In this document: piece by piece, positions 1-7,517 of the stretch
Layout of the letters: each line of letters begins with the position of its first letter
Numbering within the stretch: position 1 is the stretch's first letter
Origin: Hydrocarboniphaga effusa AP103
GTDB lineage: Bacteria > Pseudomonadota > Gammaproteobacteria > Nevskiales > Nevskiaceae
DNA length: 64,000 nucleotides
Assembly (NCBI RefSeq): GCF_000271305.1
Contig: NZ_AKGD01000002.1
Coordinates: 806,001 to 870,000, forward strand
Direction of reading: 5' to 3'
Made by a program: the position numbers and the translations under genes
The notes under the pieces: generated by a model
Seen by the model: only the letters and a program-made list of their open reading frames with translations
Told to the model about the DNA's origin: nothing
Database searches by the model: none

Positions 1-662
<662 letters not shown>

Positions 663-663
663 G

Positions 664-1521
664 ATGAGCATCGAAACTCCAACCTCAGTCGAAATTCGCG
701 GCGAGCACGCCTGCTTCGGCGGGCGCCAGGGCTTCTACTCGCACCAGGCCAAGAGCACCGGCACGAAGATGAACTTCTCCGTGTACCTGCCGCCGCAGGC
801 CACGCAAGGCAAGGTTCCCGCGGTGTATTACCTCGCGGGCCTGACGTGCACCGAAGAGACCTTCATGATCAAGGCCGGAGCGCAGCGGCTCGCGGCCGAA
901 GCGGGCCTTGCGCTGGTGACCTGCGATACCAGCCCGCGCGGCCTGAACCTGCCGGGCGATTCGGATGCCTGGGATTTCGGTGTCGGTGCGGGTTTTTATC
1001 TCGATGCGACGCAGGCGCCGTGGGCCGGCCACTACTGCATGGGCAGCTACGTGAATCTGGAGCTGCCGACGCTGATCGAGGTGAACTTTCCGGTGCTCGA
1101 CGACAGGCGCGGCATCTTCGGCCATTCGATGGGCGGACACGGCGCGCTGGTGACGGCGCTGCGTCATCCGCAGCGCTGGCAATCGGTCTCCGCGTTCGCG
1201 CCGATCAGCAATCCGGTTGCGGTGCCGTGGGGGCAGAAAGCGTTCGGCAACTATCTGGGCGCCGACCAGGAACGCTGGAAGGACTACGACGCCAGCGAAC
1301 TCATTCGCACGCGTGCGTATCCGGGCCTGCTGCTCGTCGATCAGGGCAACGCCGATCAGTTCCTGGAACGCGAACTCAAGCCCGAGGCGCTCGAAGCGGC
1401 GGCGAAGGTCTCGGGCCAGCAGCTCTGGCTGCGCCGGCACGAGGGCTACGATCATTCGTACTGGTTCATCCAGAGCTTCATCGCCGATCACATCGCGCAT
1501 CACGCCGGTTTGCTGAAGTAA
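664..1521 (+). CDS. fghA: S-formylglutathione hydrolase
   Basis: A 285-residue alpha/beta hydrolase of the esterase D family that hydrolyses S-formylglutathione to formate and glutathione, completing formaldehyde detoxification. The nucleophile elbow GHSMGG puts the serine at residue 155. The probable triad is completed by Asp231 (in DQGNAD) and His264 (in GYDHSYWF), and the family signature LAGLTCTEE is at about residues 58-66. Length is normal for the family. The ATG follows the frmA stop by 1 nt, so translation is probably coupled. A strong hairpin lies 15 nt downstream of the stop. Confidence 0.97.
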   Translation: MSIETPTSVEIRGEHACFGGRQGFYSHQAKSTGTKMNFSVYLPPQATQGKVPAVYYLAGLTCTEETFMIKAGAQRLAAEAGLALVTCDTSPRGLNLPGDSDAWDFGVGAGFYLDATQAPWAGHYCMGSYVNLELPTLIEVNFPVLDDRRGIFGHSMGGHGALVTALRHPQRWQSVSAFAPISNPVAVPWGQKAFGNYLGADQERWKDYDASELIRTRAYPGLLLVDQGNADQFLERELKPEALEAAAKVSGQQLWLRRHEGYDHSYWFIQSFIADHIAHHAGLLK

Positions 1522-1536
1522 GAAAGACGCAGCAAA

Positions 1537-1581
1537 AAGCGCCGGTTTTTTGCTCTGTCACGGAGCAACGAACCGGCGCTT
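1537..1581. terminator. bidirectional intrinsic terminator
   Basis: A perfect 11-bp inverted repeat, AAGCGCCGGTT (1537-1547) with AACCGGCGCTT (1571-1581), has T-rich flanks on both outer sides (CGGTTTT on the right, GCAAAAA on the left). It lies between the convergent fghA and AraC-type genes, so it can end transcription from either side. Confidence 0.8.
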
Positions 1582-1607
1582 CGGTTTTGGCCACTGGAAC
1601 GTTGTGA

Positions 1608-1961
1608 TCACTGCGCGGCGCTGAGCCACTTGCGATAGTCCGCAGCAAACGTGCGATCCGAGTGGTAGCCCACCTGCAAGGCCACTTCGGTCGTCGGCGT
1701 TCCGTCGGCGAGCCTGTCGTGCGCCGCGCGCATGCGGCAGTTCATGAGCACCTGCCTGGGCGATTCGCCGAACGCGCGCTGGAACTCCCGATTCAGCAGG
1801 GGCGTGGCGAGGCCGACGTGCCGGGCGATGCGCGTGGGCGTGATCGGATGCGTGAAATGGGCCTCGATGAACGCGCGCGCCTCGAGCATGCGCAGGCTGG
1901 TGCCCGATGCGCGACGCGATGCGGCCACCGAAGCGCCCGGATCACCATCGAGCCGATTCAC
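1608..1961 (-). CDS. AraC-family DNA-binding domain protein, HTH only
   Basis: A 117-residue protein made almost entirely of an AraC/XylS double helix-turn-helix domain (from about residue 25, MLEARAFIEAHF, to the end), with conserved second-helix features such as ALQVGYHSDRTFAADYRKW. It lacks the usual N-terminal ligand-binding domain. I chose the GTG start at 1961 because it overlaps the TGA stop of the upstream small membrane protein (GTGA), a typical coupled-translation junction. A longer reading of this frame to 2189 would run through the small gene out of frame and has an implausible Arg/Pro-rich composition. The neighbouring Fur box and TonB receptor suggest a role in iron or ligand uptake. 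The target is unknown. Confidence 0.75.
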   Translation of the reverse strand: MNRLDGDPGASVAASRRASGTSLRMLEARAFIEAHFTHPITPTRIARHVGLATPLLNREFQRAFGESPRQVLMNCRMRAAHDRLADGTPTTEVALQVGYHSDRTFAADYRKWLSAAQ

Positions 1962-2128
1962 GTCGGACGCGCGGCGGTGCCGCCACGTCGATGCGCAGGC
2001 GGAAACAGCTTGCCCGGAGATTCGTTGTCGGAGCTCCGGCGGTCGGAGCGGGTCAGGGCGGTCAGTAGCAGGGCGATCAGCAGGCAACCTGCCAGATCCA
2101 TCAGTACGAACCAGAACAGATCGTTCAT
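1958..2128 (-). CDS. small single-span membrane protein
   Basis: A 56-residue peptide with one clear hydrophobic segment (residues about 4-26, FWFVLMDLAGCLLIALLLTA) and a charged, Pro/Arg-rich tail. The ATG at 2128 is preceded by a GAGAGG ribosome-binding site. Its stop overlaps the GTG start of the HTH-only AraC protein, so the two are co-translated. I do not recognise the family. It could anchor or sense for the regulator, but that is inference from the coupling only. Confidence 0.6.
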   Translation of the reverse strand: MNDLFWFVLMDLAGCLLIALLLTALTRSDRRSSDNESPGKLFPPAHRRGGTAARPT

Positions 2129-2188
2129 GGCGTCCTCTCTCGTGTTTGCCGTGATGCGGGTGGCTTGCAAGTCGAGGCTGGCCGGGCA

Positions 2189-2217
2189 TTGTCAGTTTAA
2201 ATGATAATTCTTATCAT
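2189..2217 (+). promoter_or_regulatory. sigma-70-type promoter overlapped by the Fur box
   Basis: TTGTCA (2189-2194), a 17-nt spacer and TATCAT (2212-2217) each match the sigma-70 consensus at 5 of 6 positions. The Fur-like palindrome covers part of the spacer and the whole -10 element, the usual repressing position. It would drive the DUF6607 lipoprotein and TonB receptor genes. Confidence 0.55.
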
Positions 2218-2218
2218 T
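2200..2218. promoter_or_regulatory. Fur box
   Basis: AATGATAATTCTTATCATT is a perfect 8-3-8 palindrome. It matches the 7-1-7 Fur consensus TGATAAT-N-ATTATCA at 13 of 14 positions. It sits between the divergent small-membrane-protein/AraC genes and the lipoprotein/TonB receptor genes, so both sides are candidates for iron-dependent repression. Confidence 0.85.
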
Positions 2219-2262
2219 CACAACAAGACGCAGTCCGACCGATCATTTGGTTTCTCCCCAAG

Positions 2263-2289
2263 GCGCCGCGCTTCGCGGCGCTGATTTTT
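2263..2289 (+). terminator. terminator-like hairpin in the leader of the DUF6607 gene
   Basis: GCGCCGCG (2263-2270), a 3-nt loop and CGCGGCGC (2274-2281) form a perfect GC-only stem followed by TGATTTTT. It lies downstream of the Fur-controlled promoter and 59 nt before the lipoprotein ATG, so it could act as an attenuator of the uptake operon. It could instead be a chance GC palindrome. Confidence 0.45.
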
Positions 2290-2348
2290 CCGGGAGAACG
2301 TTGCAGCCTGGCGTGATCGCTCGCCGGCCCCGACCCAGGAGAACGACC

Positions 2349-3365
2349 ATGCGTTCGATCATCCGGCGCCACCGCGTCCGCGCGCTCGCCTTGCTGGTTC
2401 CGATGCTCGCGAGCGCCTGCGGCAGCAGCGGTGCGAGCCTCTTCGAAGACACGCCGCGCGCAGCGCCCGAAGCCGATCGCCGCGCGATTCTCGCGATGCT
2501 CGGCGACTACGACGTGAGCTTCGATTTCAATGAAACCGTGGTGCTGCGGGCCGGCTATGAACGCCAGCCGGGGCGACGCACGGGCGGGCACGAGGCGGTG
2601 ATGCTCGTCGAAGATCGTCACGAACGCATCTCGCTCCAGCACGTGCTCGTCTCCGACGAAGGCCACGTGACCAAGCACTGGCGGCAGGACTGGCAGTGGC
2701 AGGCGGCCCAGCGTTTCGAATTCACCGAAGACCAGACCTGGCGAATACGCGAGCTCACGCCGCAGCAGCGTCGCGGCAGCTGGACGCAATGCGTGTTCGA
2801 AGTCAGCGATGCGCCGCGTTACTGCGGCACCGGCCGCTGGGTGCACGATGCGCAAGGCATCGCGACCTGGACCTCCGACCCCACGTTCCGTCCGCTGCCG
2901 CGCCGCGAATTCACCAAGCGCAAAGACTACAACGCGATCCTCGCGATCAATCGCCACACGGTCACGCCGCTGGGCTGGACGCACGAGCAGGACAACACCA
3001 AGCTCATCCGCGACGGGCAGAAGATCAGCGGCGCAATCGTGCGCGAGTTCGGCTTCGACAATTACGCGCACGCCGCGGGCAGCGGCGACGACGTCGTGAA
3101 CTTCAAGCCCGCGCACGATTACTGGGCCGCGACGAAGGCCTATTGGGCGCAGGTGCGTTCGATCTGGGACGGGTACCTCGTGAACGGCAGCGGCGTGCGC
3201 CTGAAGACCGGGCTCGACGGCATGGCCATCATCATTCCGACGTTCGAACAGGCCGAGCAGGCGCAGGCCGGCAAGATGCCCGCGCGCTCCGAAATCCAGG
3301 CGGTGTTCGATCAGTGGGCTACGCAGCCCGAAAACGAGAGCACAACGGCTGCCGAGAGCCCATAG
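2349..3365 (+). CDS. DUF6607-family lipoprotein
   Basis: A 338-residue exported protein. The N-terminus has basic residues, a hydrophobic stretch and a lipobox LASAC with the acylated cysteine at residue 24, so it is probably an outer-membrane or periplasm-facing lipoprotein. The body resembles the DUF6607 family, starting with a GDYDVSFDF-type strand near residue 53 and rich in Trp. AGGAGA precedes the ATG at 2349. An in-frame ATG at 2247 would put the signal peptide inside the protein and was rejected. The gene lies downstream of the Fur box and 65 nt before a TonB receptor gene, which implies a joint role in ligand capture or processing. The biochemical function of DUF6607 is unknown. Confidence 0.82.
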   Translation: MRSIIRRHRVRALALLVPMLASACGSSGASLFEDTPRAAPEADRRAILAMLGDYDVSFDFNETVVLRAGYERQPGRRTGGHEAVMLVEDRHERISLQHVLVSDEGHVTKHWRQDWQWQAAQRFEFTEDQTWRIRELTPQQRRGSWTQCVFEVSDAPRYCGTGRWVHDAQGIATWTSDPTFRPLPRREFTKRKDYNAILAINRHTVTPLGWTHEQDNTKLIRDGQKISGAIVREFGFDNYAHAAGSGDDVVNFKPAHDYWAATKAYWAQVRSIWDGYLVNGSGVRLKTGLDGMAIIIPTFEQAEQAQAGKMPARSEIQAVFDQWATQPENESTTAAESP

Positions 3366-3390
3366 GCAAGGACGAGCAGCTACCGATTCG

Positions 3391-3409
3391 GCGGCGATGG
3401 CTTCGCCGC
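3391..3409 (+). other. intercistronic hairpin
   Basis: GCGGCGA (3391-3397) and TCGCCGC (3403-3409) form a 7-bp stem with a 5-nt loop between the DUF6607 and TonB receptor genes. There is no T-run, so it is more likely to affect mRNA stability or relative expression than to terminate. Confidence 0.35.
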
Positions 3410-3430
3410 AACATCCGTAGGAAGGGAGTG

Positions 3431-5539
3431 ATGAAGAGAACCTTGTTGGGCGCTGCGCTGTTCGGCAGCTTGATGAAATCGACCTCGGCCTGGTCGCAGC
3501 AGGAAGCGCCCGCTGCACCGGCGCAGGCTTCGGAGGACGCCACCGAACTGCCGACCGTCTACGTGATCTCCGAAAAATCGGGACGCTCGATGATGAACAC
3601 GGCGACCAGCGCCGTCGTGCTTGACTCGGACGAGCTCGAAAAAAGCGCCGGACTGAACTCGGCCAAGGATGTGCTCGCCACGATTCCGAACATCGTCTAT
3701 GTCGGCACCGGCAATATCGCGCCCGCGATTCGCGGTATCGATAGCACGGGCTCTGCGCAGGGCGGCGATGCGTTCATCGCCGGCACGCGTGCTCGCCTGA
3801 ACATGCAGCTCGATGGCCGGCCGATGAGCTACAACGAAGTCGTGTTCGGTGACAGCGTGTTGTGGGATACGCAGCAGATCGAAGTCCTGCGCGGTGCGCA
3901 GAGCACTTTGCAGGGGCGCAATGCGCTGGCCGGCACGATCGCGATCCGCACCAACGATCCGACGTTCACACCCGAAGGCGCGTTCCGCGTCGCGGGCGGC
4001 AACTACGATCGTCGGCGCGTGTCCGGCCTGCTGAGCGGGCCGCTCAGCGACGGCGTGGCGTATCGCCTGAGCGCGGACTGGTCGAGTGCGCAGAGCTGGG
4101 TCGAAGGTTGGCCTTCGTACGCCGAGGTGCAGGATCCGCGCAGGCTCGAATCGCTGAACCTGCGCGGCAAGCTGCTGTTCGAGCCGTCTTCGATCGCAGG
4201 TCTGCGCACGCTCGTGACGATCAGCCATGCGGACTATCGCGGGCCGCAGACCGAAAGTGTGGATCGTCCATTCGACGATCGGCGCTCGACTTATCCGTTC
4301 GAGCCGGTGTTCGAACCGAAGACGAACAGCGCCATCGTCGATACGCAATACCGGATTTCATCGAAGCTTCGCTTCGAAGGTCTGCTCACCGGCACCGATG
4401 TCGACGTCCGGCGCAAGACGGCGCCGCAATACGGCATCGCGCACATCGATGCGCGCGAGTACGTGTTCGAGCCGCGCCTGCGCTACACCGGCGAAGAGCG
4501 ACAGACGGGTGTCGTCGGCGTCTACCTGTTCAAGGCGAAGCAGGAAGAGTTCATCGATATCTACAACAATCTCGACTTCGACGACGACATTCGCACCGCC
4601 GCGCTGTTCGGCGAGGGTACGCAGCCGCTCGGCGACAAGCTCGATCTGATCGTCGGTGCCCGCTACGAGCAGGAAAAGCACAAGCGCGATGGCGGCCGCG
4701 ATGCGGTCGCCGATTTTCCGTACGAAGTGAAGATCGATCTCGACGAGACCTATCGGGCCTTCTTGCCCAAGCTCGGCCTCGCCTGGCATGCCGGTCCGGC
4801 AAGTACCGTCGGTGTGCAGGTGGCGCGTGGCTACAACGGTGGCGGTGTGGGTGTGGCGGTGGAATCGCCCGACGACGATCAGAACGCCATTACGCGCGTG
4901 ACCAACTACCAATATGACCCCGAGTACGTCTGGACCTACGAACTCTGGCTGCGCCAGACCTTCGCCGACAAGCGCGGTCGCCTGACCGCGAACCTGTTCT
5001 ATTCGGACTATCGCGACATGCAGCTGAGCTACGATCTCACGCCGAGCGATCCGTCCGACTACGCGTTCGTCGTCGAGAACGCGGACAAGGTGAAGACCTG
5101 GGGCGCGGAAGCGGGCCTGAGCTGGCTGCTGGCTCCGGGACTCGAAGCCTTTCTCAATGCCGGTGCGCTCAGGGCCGAGATCGCGCGCTATCCGGGCTCG
5201 GGCTATCAGGGCAACGAGTTGCCGAATTCGCCGTCGTTCACGGCTTCCGCCGGCGCGCGCTGGACGCAAGGGCGCTGGGACGCGAGCTTCAACGCGCGCT
5301 ACAGCGAATCGTATTACTCCGACATCGCGAATCAGGTGCGTGGCGAGGTCGATCCGTACTGGGTCGCCAACGCCGAGGCGGGCGTGAAGATCGGACCTAC
5401 GCGCCTCTACACGGAAGTCACCAATCTGTTCGACGCGGACGATGCGCTGTCGATCTTCCCGGGCGCGACGGTCGAGAGCGACAGCGCCAACCTGCTCGCA
5501 CCGCGCCAGTTCTGGGTTGGCATCGAGGCGCGCTGGTAG
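3431..5539 (+). CDS. TonB-dependent outer-membrane receptor
   Basis: A 702-residue TonB-dependent receptor. A signal peptide (about residues 1-22) is followed by a TonB-box-like TVYVISEK segment, a plug domain (SAKDVLATIPNI, the QIEVLRGAQST signature, GRNALAGTIAIRT) and a 22-strand-type barrel ending in an aromatic residue (VGIEARW). It imports a scarce ligand, probably an iron complex, using energy from TonB-ExbBD. I chose the ATG at 3431 because GAAGGGAG lies just upstream and a signal peptide follows. The frame stays open far upstream without coding character. The gene sits in one operon with the DUF6607 lipoprotein under the Fur box. The ligand cannot be told from sequence. Confidence 0.92.
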   Translation: MKRTLLGAALFGSLMKSTSAWSQQEAPAAPAQASEDATELPTVYVISEKSGRSMMNTATSAVVLDSDELEKSAGLNSAKDVLATIPNIVYVGTGNIAPAIRGIDSTGSAQGGDAFIAGTRARLNMQLDGRPMSYNEVVFGDSVLWDTQQIEVLRGAQSTLQGRNALAGTIAIRTNDPTFTPEGAFRVAGGNYDRRRVSGLLSGPLSDGVAYRLSADWSSAQSWVEGWPSYAEVQDPRRLESLNLRGKLLFEPSSIAGLRTLVTISHADYRGPQTESVDRPFDDRRSTYPFEPVFEPKTNSAIVDTQYRISSKLRFEGLLTGTDVDVRRKTAPQYGIAHIDAREYVFEPRLRYTGEERQTGVVGVYLFKAKQEEFIDIYNNLDFDDDIRTAALFGEGTQPLGDKLDLIVGARYEQEKHKRDGGRDAVADFPYEVKIDLDETYRAFLPKLGLAWHAGPASTVGVQVARGYNGGGVGVAVESPDDDQNAITRVTNYQYDPEYVWTYELWLRQTFADKRGRLTANLFYSDYRDMQLSYDLTPSDPSDYAFVVENADKVKTWGAEAGLSWLLAPGLEAFLNAGALRAEIARYPGSGYQGNELPNSPSFTASAGARWTQGRWDASFNARYSESYYSDIANQVRGEVDPYWVANAEAGVKIGPTRLYTEVTNLFDADDALSIFPGATVESDSANLLAPRQFWVGIEARW

Positions 5540-5544
5540 AGCCC

Positions 5545-5562
5545 GGCGGGTCTCGCCCCGCC
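5545..5562 (+). terminator. weak hairpin after the TonB receptor gene
   Basis: GGCGGG (5545-5550) and CCCGCC (5557-5562) form a 6-bp GC stem 5 nt after the stop codon, with no following T-run. It is a possible transcript end between the receptor operon and the flagellin promoter. Confidence 0.35.
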
Positions 5563-5624
5563 TTGCCGAGGGACGTGCGGACGCGCGCCGGCCGACCGTC
5601 CGCAAAACTCGCTTGACAAGCTTC

Positions 5625-5651
5625 TAAAGTTTTTTTGCCCCCTTCCGTTAA
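5625..5651 (+). promoter_or_regulatory. sigma-28 (FliA) promoter of the flagellin gene
   Basis: TAAA (5625-5628), a spacer of exactly 15 nt and TCCGTTAA (5644-5651) match the FliA consensus TAAA-N15-GCCGATAA, with 6 of 8 matches in the -10 element. It lies 115 nt before the flagellin ATG, the usual class for flagellin genes. Confidence 0.75.
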
Positions 5652-5766
5652 CTCCCATAGCAGCGGCGTGGCAACGGTCTTTCAAGGGCAAGACGCCGAG
5701 GCGATCCCAGCAGGATGCACGCGCTGCGCGCACCGGGGCCAACCATCACTTCAGGAGTCAATCGTC

Positions 5767-6912
5767 ATGCAAGTCATCAACACCAATGTGGCGTCGCTCA
5801 CCGCACAGCGCAATGTCAACGCCTCGCAGAGCTCGCTCAACACCGCCATGCAGCGCCTGTCCTCGGGCCTGCGCATCAACAGCGCCAAGGACGATGCCGC
5901 CGGCCTGGCGATCAGCCAGCGCTTCACCTCGCAGATCAAGGGCCTGGACCAGGCCGCGCGCAATGCCAACGACGGCATCTCGCTCGCTCAGACGGCCGAA
6001 GGCGCGCTGGTCGAAGTGACCAACAACCTGCAGCGCATCCGTGAGCTGGCGGTGCAGTCGTCCAACGCCACCAACTCCTCCACCGACCGCGCCGCGCTGC
6101 AGACCGAAGTCGACAGCCTCAAGTCGGAAATCGATCGCGTCGCCAACACCACCGCCTTCAACGGCGTGAAGGTGCTCGACGGCAGCTTCAACGGCGGCGT
6201 GTTCCAGGTCGGCGCCAACGCCGGCGAAACCATCACCATGAACAGCATCGCCGACGCCAACCTCGCGGCGCTCGGTTCGGTCAGCACGGCGTCGACGCAA
6301 TCGGCGCAGATCGGTGGCCTCGGCACCGGTGCCGCGGCGGCCGGATCGCTGACGATCAACGGCACCGACGTCGGTGCGCTGGCCGCGGTCGGCACCGCCG
6401 CCGAGCGCGCTTCGCAGGTCGTCGAGGCGATCAACAAGGTGTCGACCACCACGGGTGTCAACGCGGCCATCGACTCGGCCACCAACCGCATCGTGCTGAG
6501 CTCGGAATCGACGATCACGGTCGGCGGCACCGACGACGGCACGCTGACCGGCTTCGACGGCGCCACCGGCGTCACCGCCAACGCGACGACGCAGACCGGC
6601 CTGACCGGCCTGAGCGTGGCCTCCTACGCCGGTGCCCAGCTCGCGATCAAGCAGATCGACAGCGCGCTCGGCCAGGTCAACACCGCTCGCGCCAGCCTCG
6701 GTGCGGTGCAGAACCGCTTCGGCTCGGTGGTGGCTTCGGTGCAGACCACGTCGGAGAACCTCAACGCCTCGCGCAGCCGCATCCAGGACGCCGATTTCGC
6801 GCAGGAAACGGCGAACCTCTCGCGCGGCCAGGTGCTGCAGCAGGCCGGCATCTCGATGCTCTCGCAGGCCAACAGCTCCGCCCAGGGCGTGCTGAAGCTG
6901 CTGCAGGGCTAA
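5767..6912 (+). CDS. fliC: flagellin
   Basis: A 381-residue flagellin, the structural subunit of the flagellar filament. The conserved N-terminal D0/D1 region (MQVINTNVASLTAQRN, RLSSGLRINSAKDDAAGLAI) and the C-terminal coiled region (LGAVQNRF, ending SSAQGVLKLLQG) are both intact. The variable centre (about residues 180-280) is short and contains a Flagellin_IN-like motif (SLTINGTDV). ATG 5767 opens the canonical N-terminus. The frame extends upstream, but that stretch is leader. It is expressed from the sigma-28 promoter and is followed by the cap and chaperone genes. Confidence 0.97.
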   Translation: MQVINTNVASLTAQRNVNASQSSLNTAMQRLSSGLRINSAKDDAAGLAISQRFTSQIKGLDQAARNANDGISLAQTAEGALVEVTNNLQRIRELAVQSSNATNSSTDRAALQTEVDSLKSEIDRVANTTAFNGVKVLDGSFNGGVFQVGANAGETITMNSIADANLAALGSVSTASTQSAQIGGLGTGAAAAGSLTINGTDVGALAAVGTAAERASQVVEAINKVSTTTGVNAAIDSATNRIVLSSESTITVGGTDDGTLTGFDGATGVTANATTQTGLTGLSVASYAGAQLAIKQIDSALGQVNTARASLGAVQNRFGSVVASVQTTSENLNASRSRIQDADFAQETANLSRGQVLQQAGISMLSQANSSAQGVLKLLQG

Positions 6913-6934
6913 AGGCTGAGGCTGCCGGCTGGCT

Positions 6935-7048
6935 CACCTTCTCCCTGCGGGAGAAGGTGCCCGCAGGGCGGATGAGGGATTCGCCGGTATGGCGAGGCTT
7001 GCTATCACCGAGAGTCCCTCACCCCAACCCTCTCCCGAAGGGAGAGGG
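6935..7048. repeat. dispersed hairpin repeat (CCCTCTCCC type)
   Basis: Two hairpins bracket about 100 bp of non-coding sequence: CACCTTCTCCC/GGGAGAAGGTG (6935-6945, 6949-6959, 3-nt loop) and CCCTCTCCC/GGGAGAGGG (7028-7036, 7040-7048, 3-nt loop). A related CCTCTCCC-TGA-GGGAGAGG hairpin recurs after the DUF1302 gene at 19367-19385. The layout is that of a REP-like intergenic repeat. Here it separates fliC from flaG and may also work as a transcript 3' end. Confidence 0.65.
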
Positions 7049-7075
7049 AGCCAGGCAGCTTCACGGTAGATCGAA

Positions 7076-7474
7076 ATGCCGATCACTTCCGCAACCTCCC
7101 ACCCGGCCGCGACGCCCGTCGCGGCCGGGTTTCGCGCGTTGAGTCCATTGTCCGGCGTCGATGCGACGCAGAGCGTGCGCGCCGATGGCGATGAAGCGGC
7201 CCCGCGACAGAATCCCGACGCGTCCGAGCCCGCGCTGCACGGCAAGGCCGAGCGCGATGCGCTCGAACAAGCCGCCGAAGCGCTGACTGAGCATTTCCAG
7301 CTGCGCCAGGTGGCGCTGCATTTTTCCGTCGACGAGGACAGCGATCGACTCGTCGTCAAAGTGGTGGACACCCACGACGGCACGCTGATCCGCCAGATTC
7401 CGAGCGAGGAAGCGCTGCGGCTGGCGCAGGGCTTGCACAGCGAGACGCCGCCTCTGCTCGACCAGATCGTCTAG
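7076..7474 (+). CDS. flaG: FlaG family flagellar protein
   Basis: A 132-residue FlaG-domain protein. The N-terminal half is low-complexity and Ala-rich. The conserved domain is in the C-terminal half (LRQVALHFSVDEDSDRLVVKV, then IRQIPSEEALRLA). Members of this family affect filament length in related bacteria. It sits between fliC and fliD in the usual order, 43 nt before fliD. Confidence 0.9.
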   Translation: MPITSATSHPAATPVAAGFRALSPLSGVDATQSVRADGDEAAPRQNPDASEPALHGKAERDALEQAAEALTEHFQLRQVALHFSVDEDSDRLVVKVVDTHDGTLIRQIPSEEALRLAQGLHSETPPLLDQIV

Positions 7475-7517
7475 GGCGGCGTTCCGCTCTCGTCCACGAT
7501 CAAACCGGAGCCCGATC

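Noticed and set aside
1962..2189. Longer N-terminus for the AraC protein (start 2189)
   Set aside because: The extension would be out of frame over the membrane peptide gene and reads as Arg/Pro-rich noise. GTG 1961 with the GTGA junction is better.
3391..3409. Intrinsic terminator between the DUF6607 and TonB receptor genes
   Set aside because: No T-run follows the stem, and only 65 nt separate two same-strand genes that fit one operon.
2214..3518. Minus-strand open frame opposite the DUF6607 gene
   Set aside because: Would run across the Fur box and promoter region, has no ribosome-binding site and no similarity.
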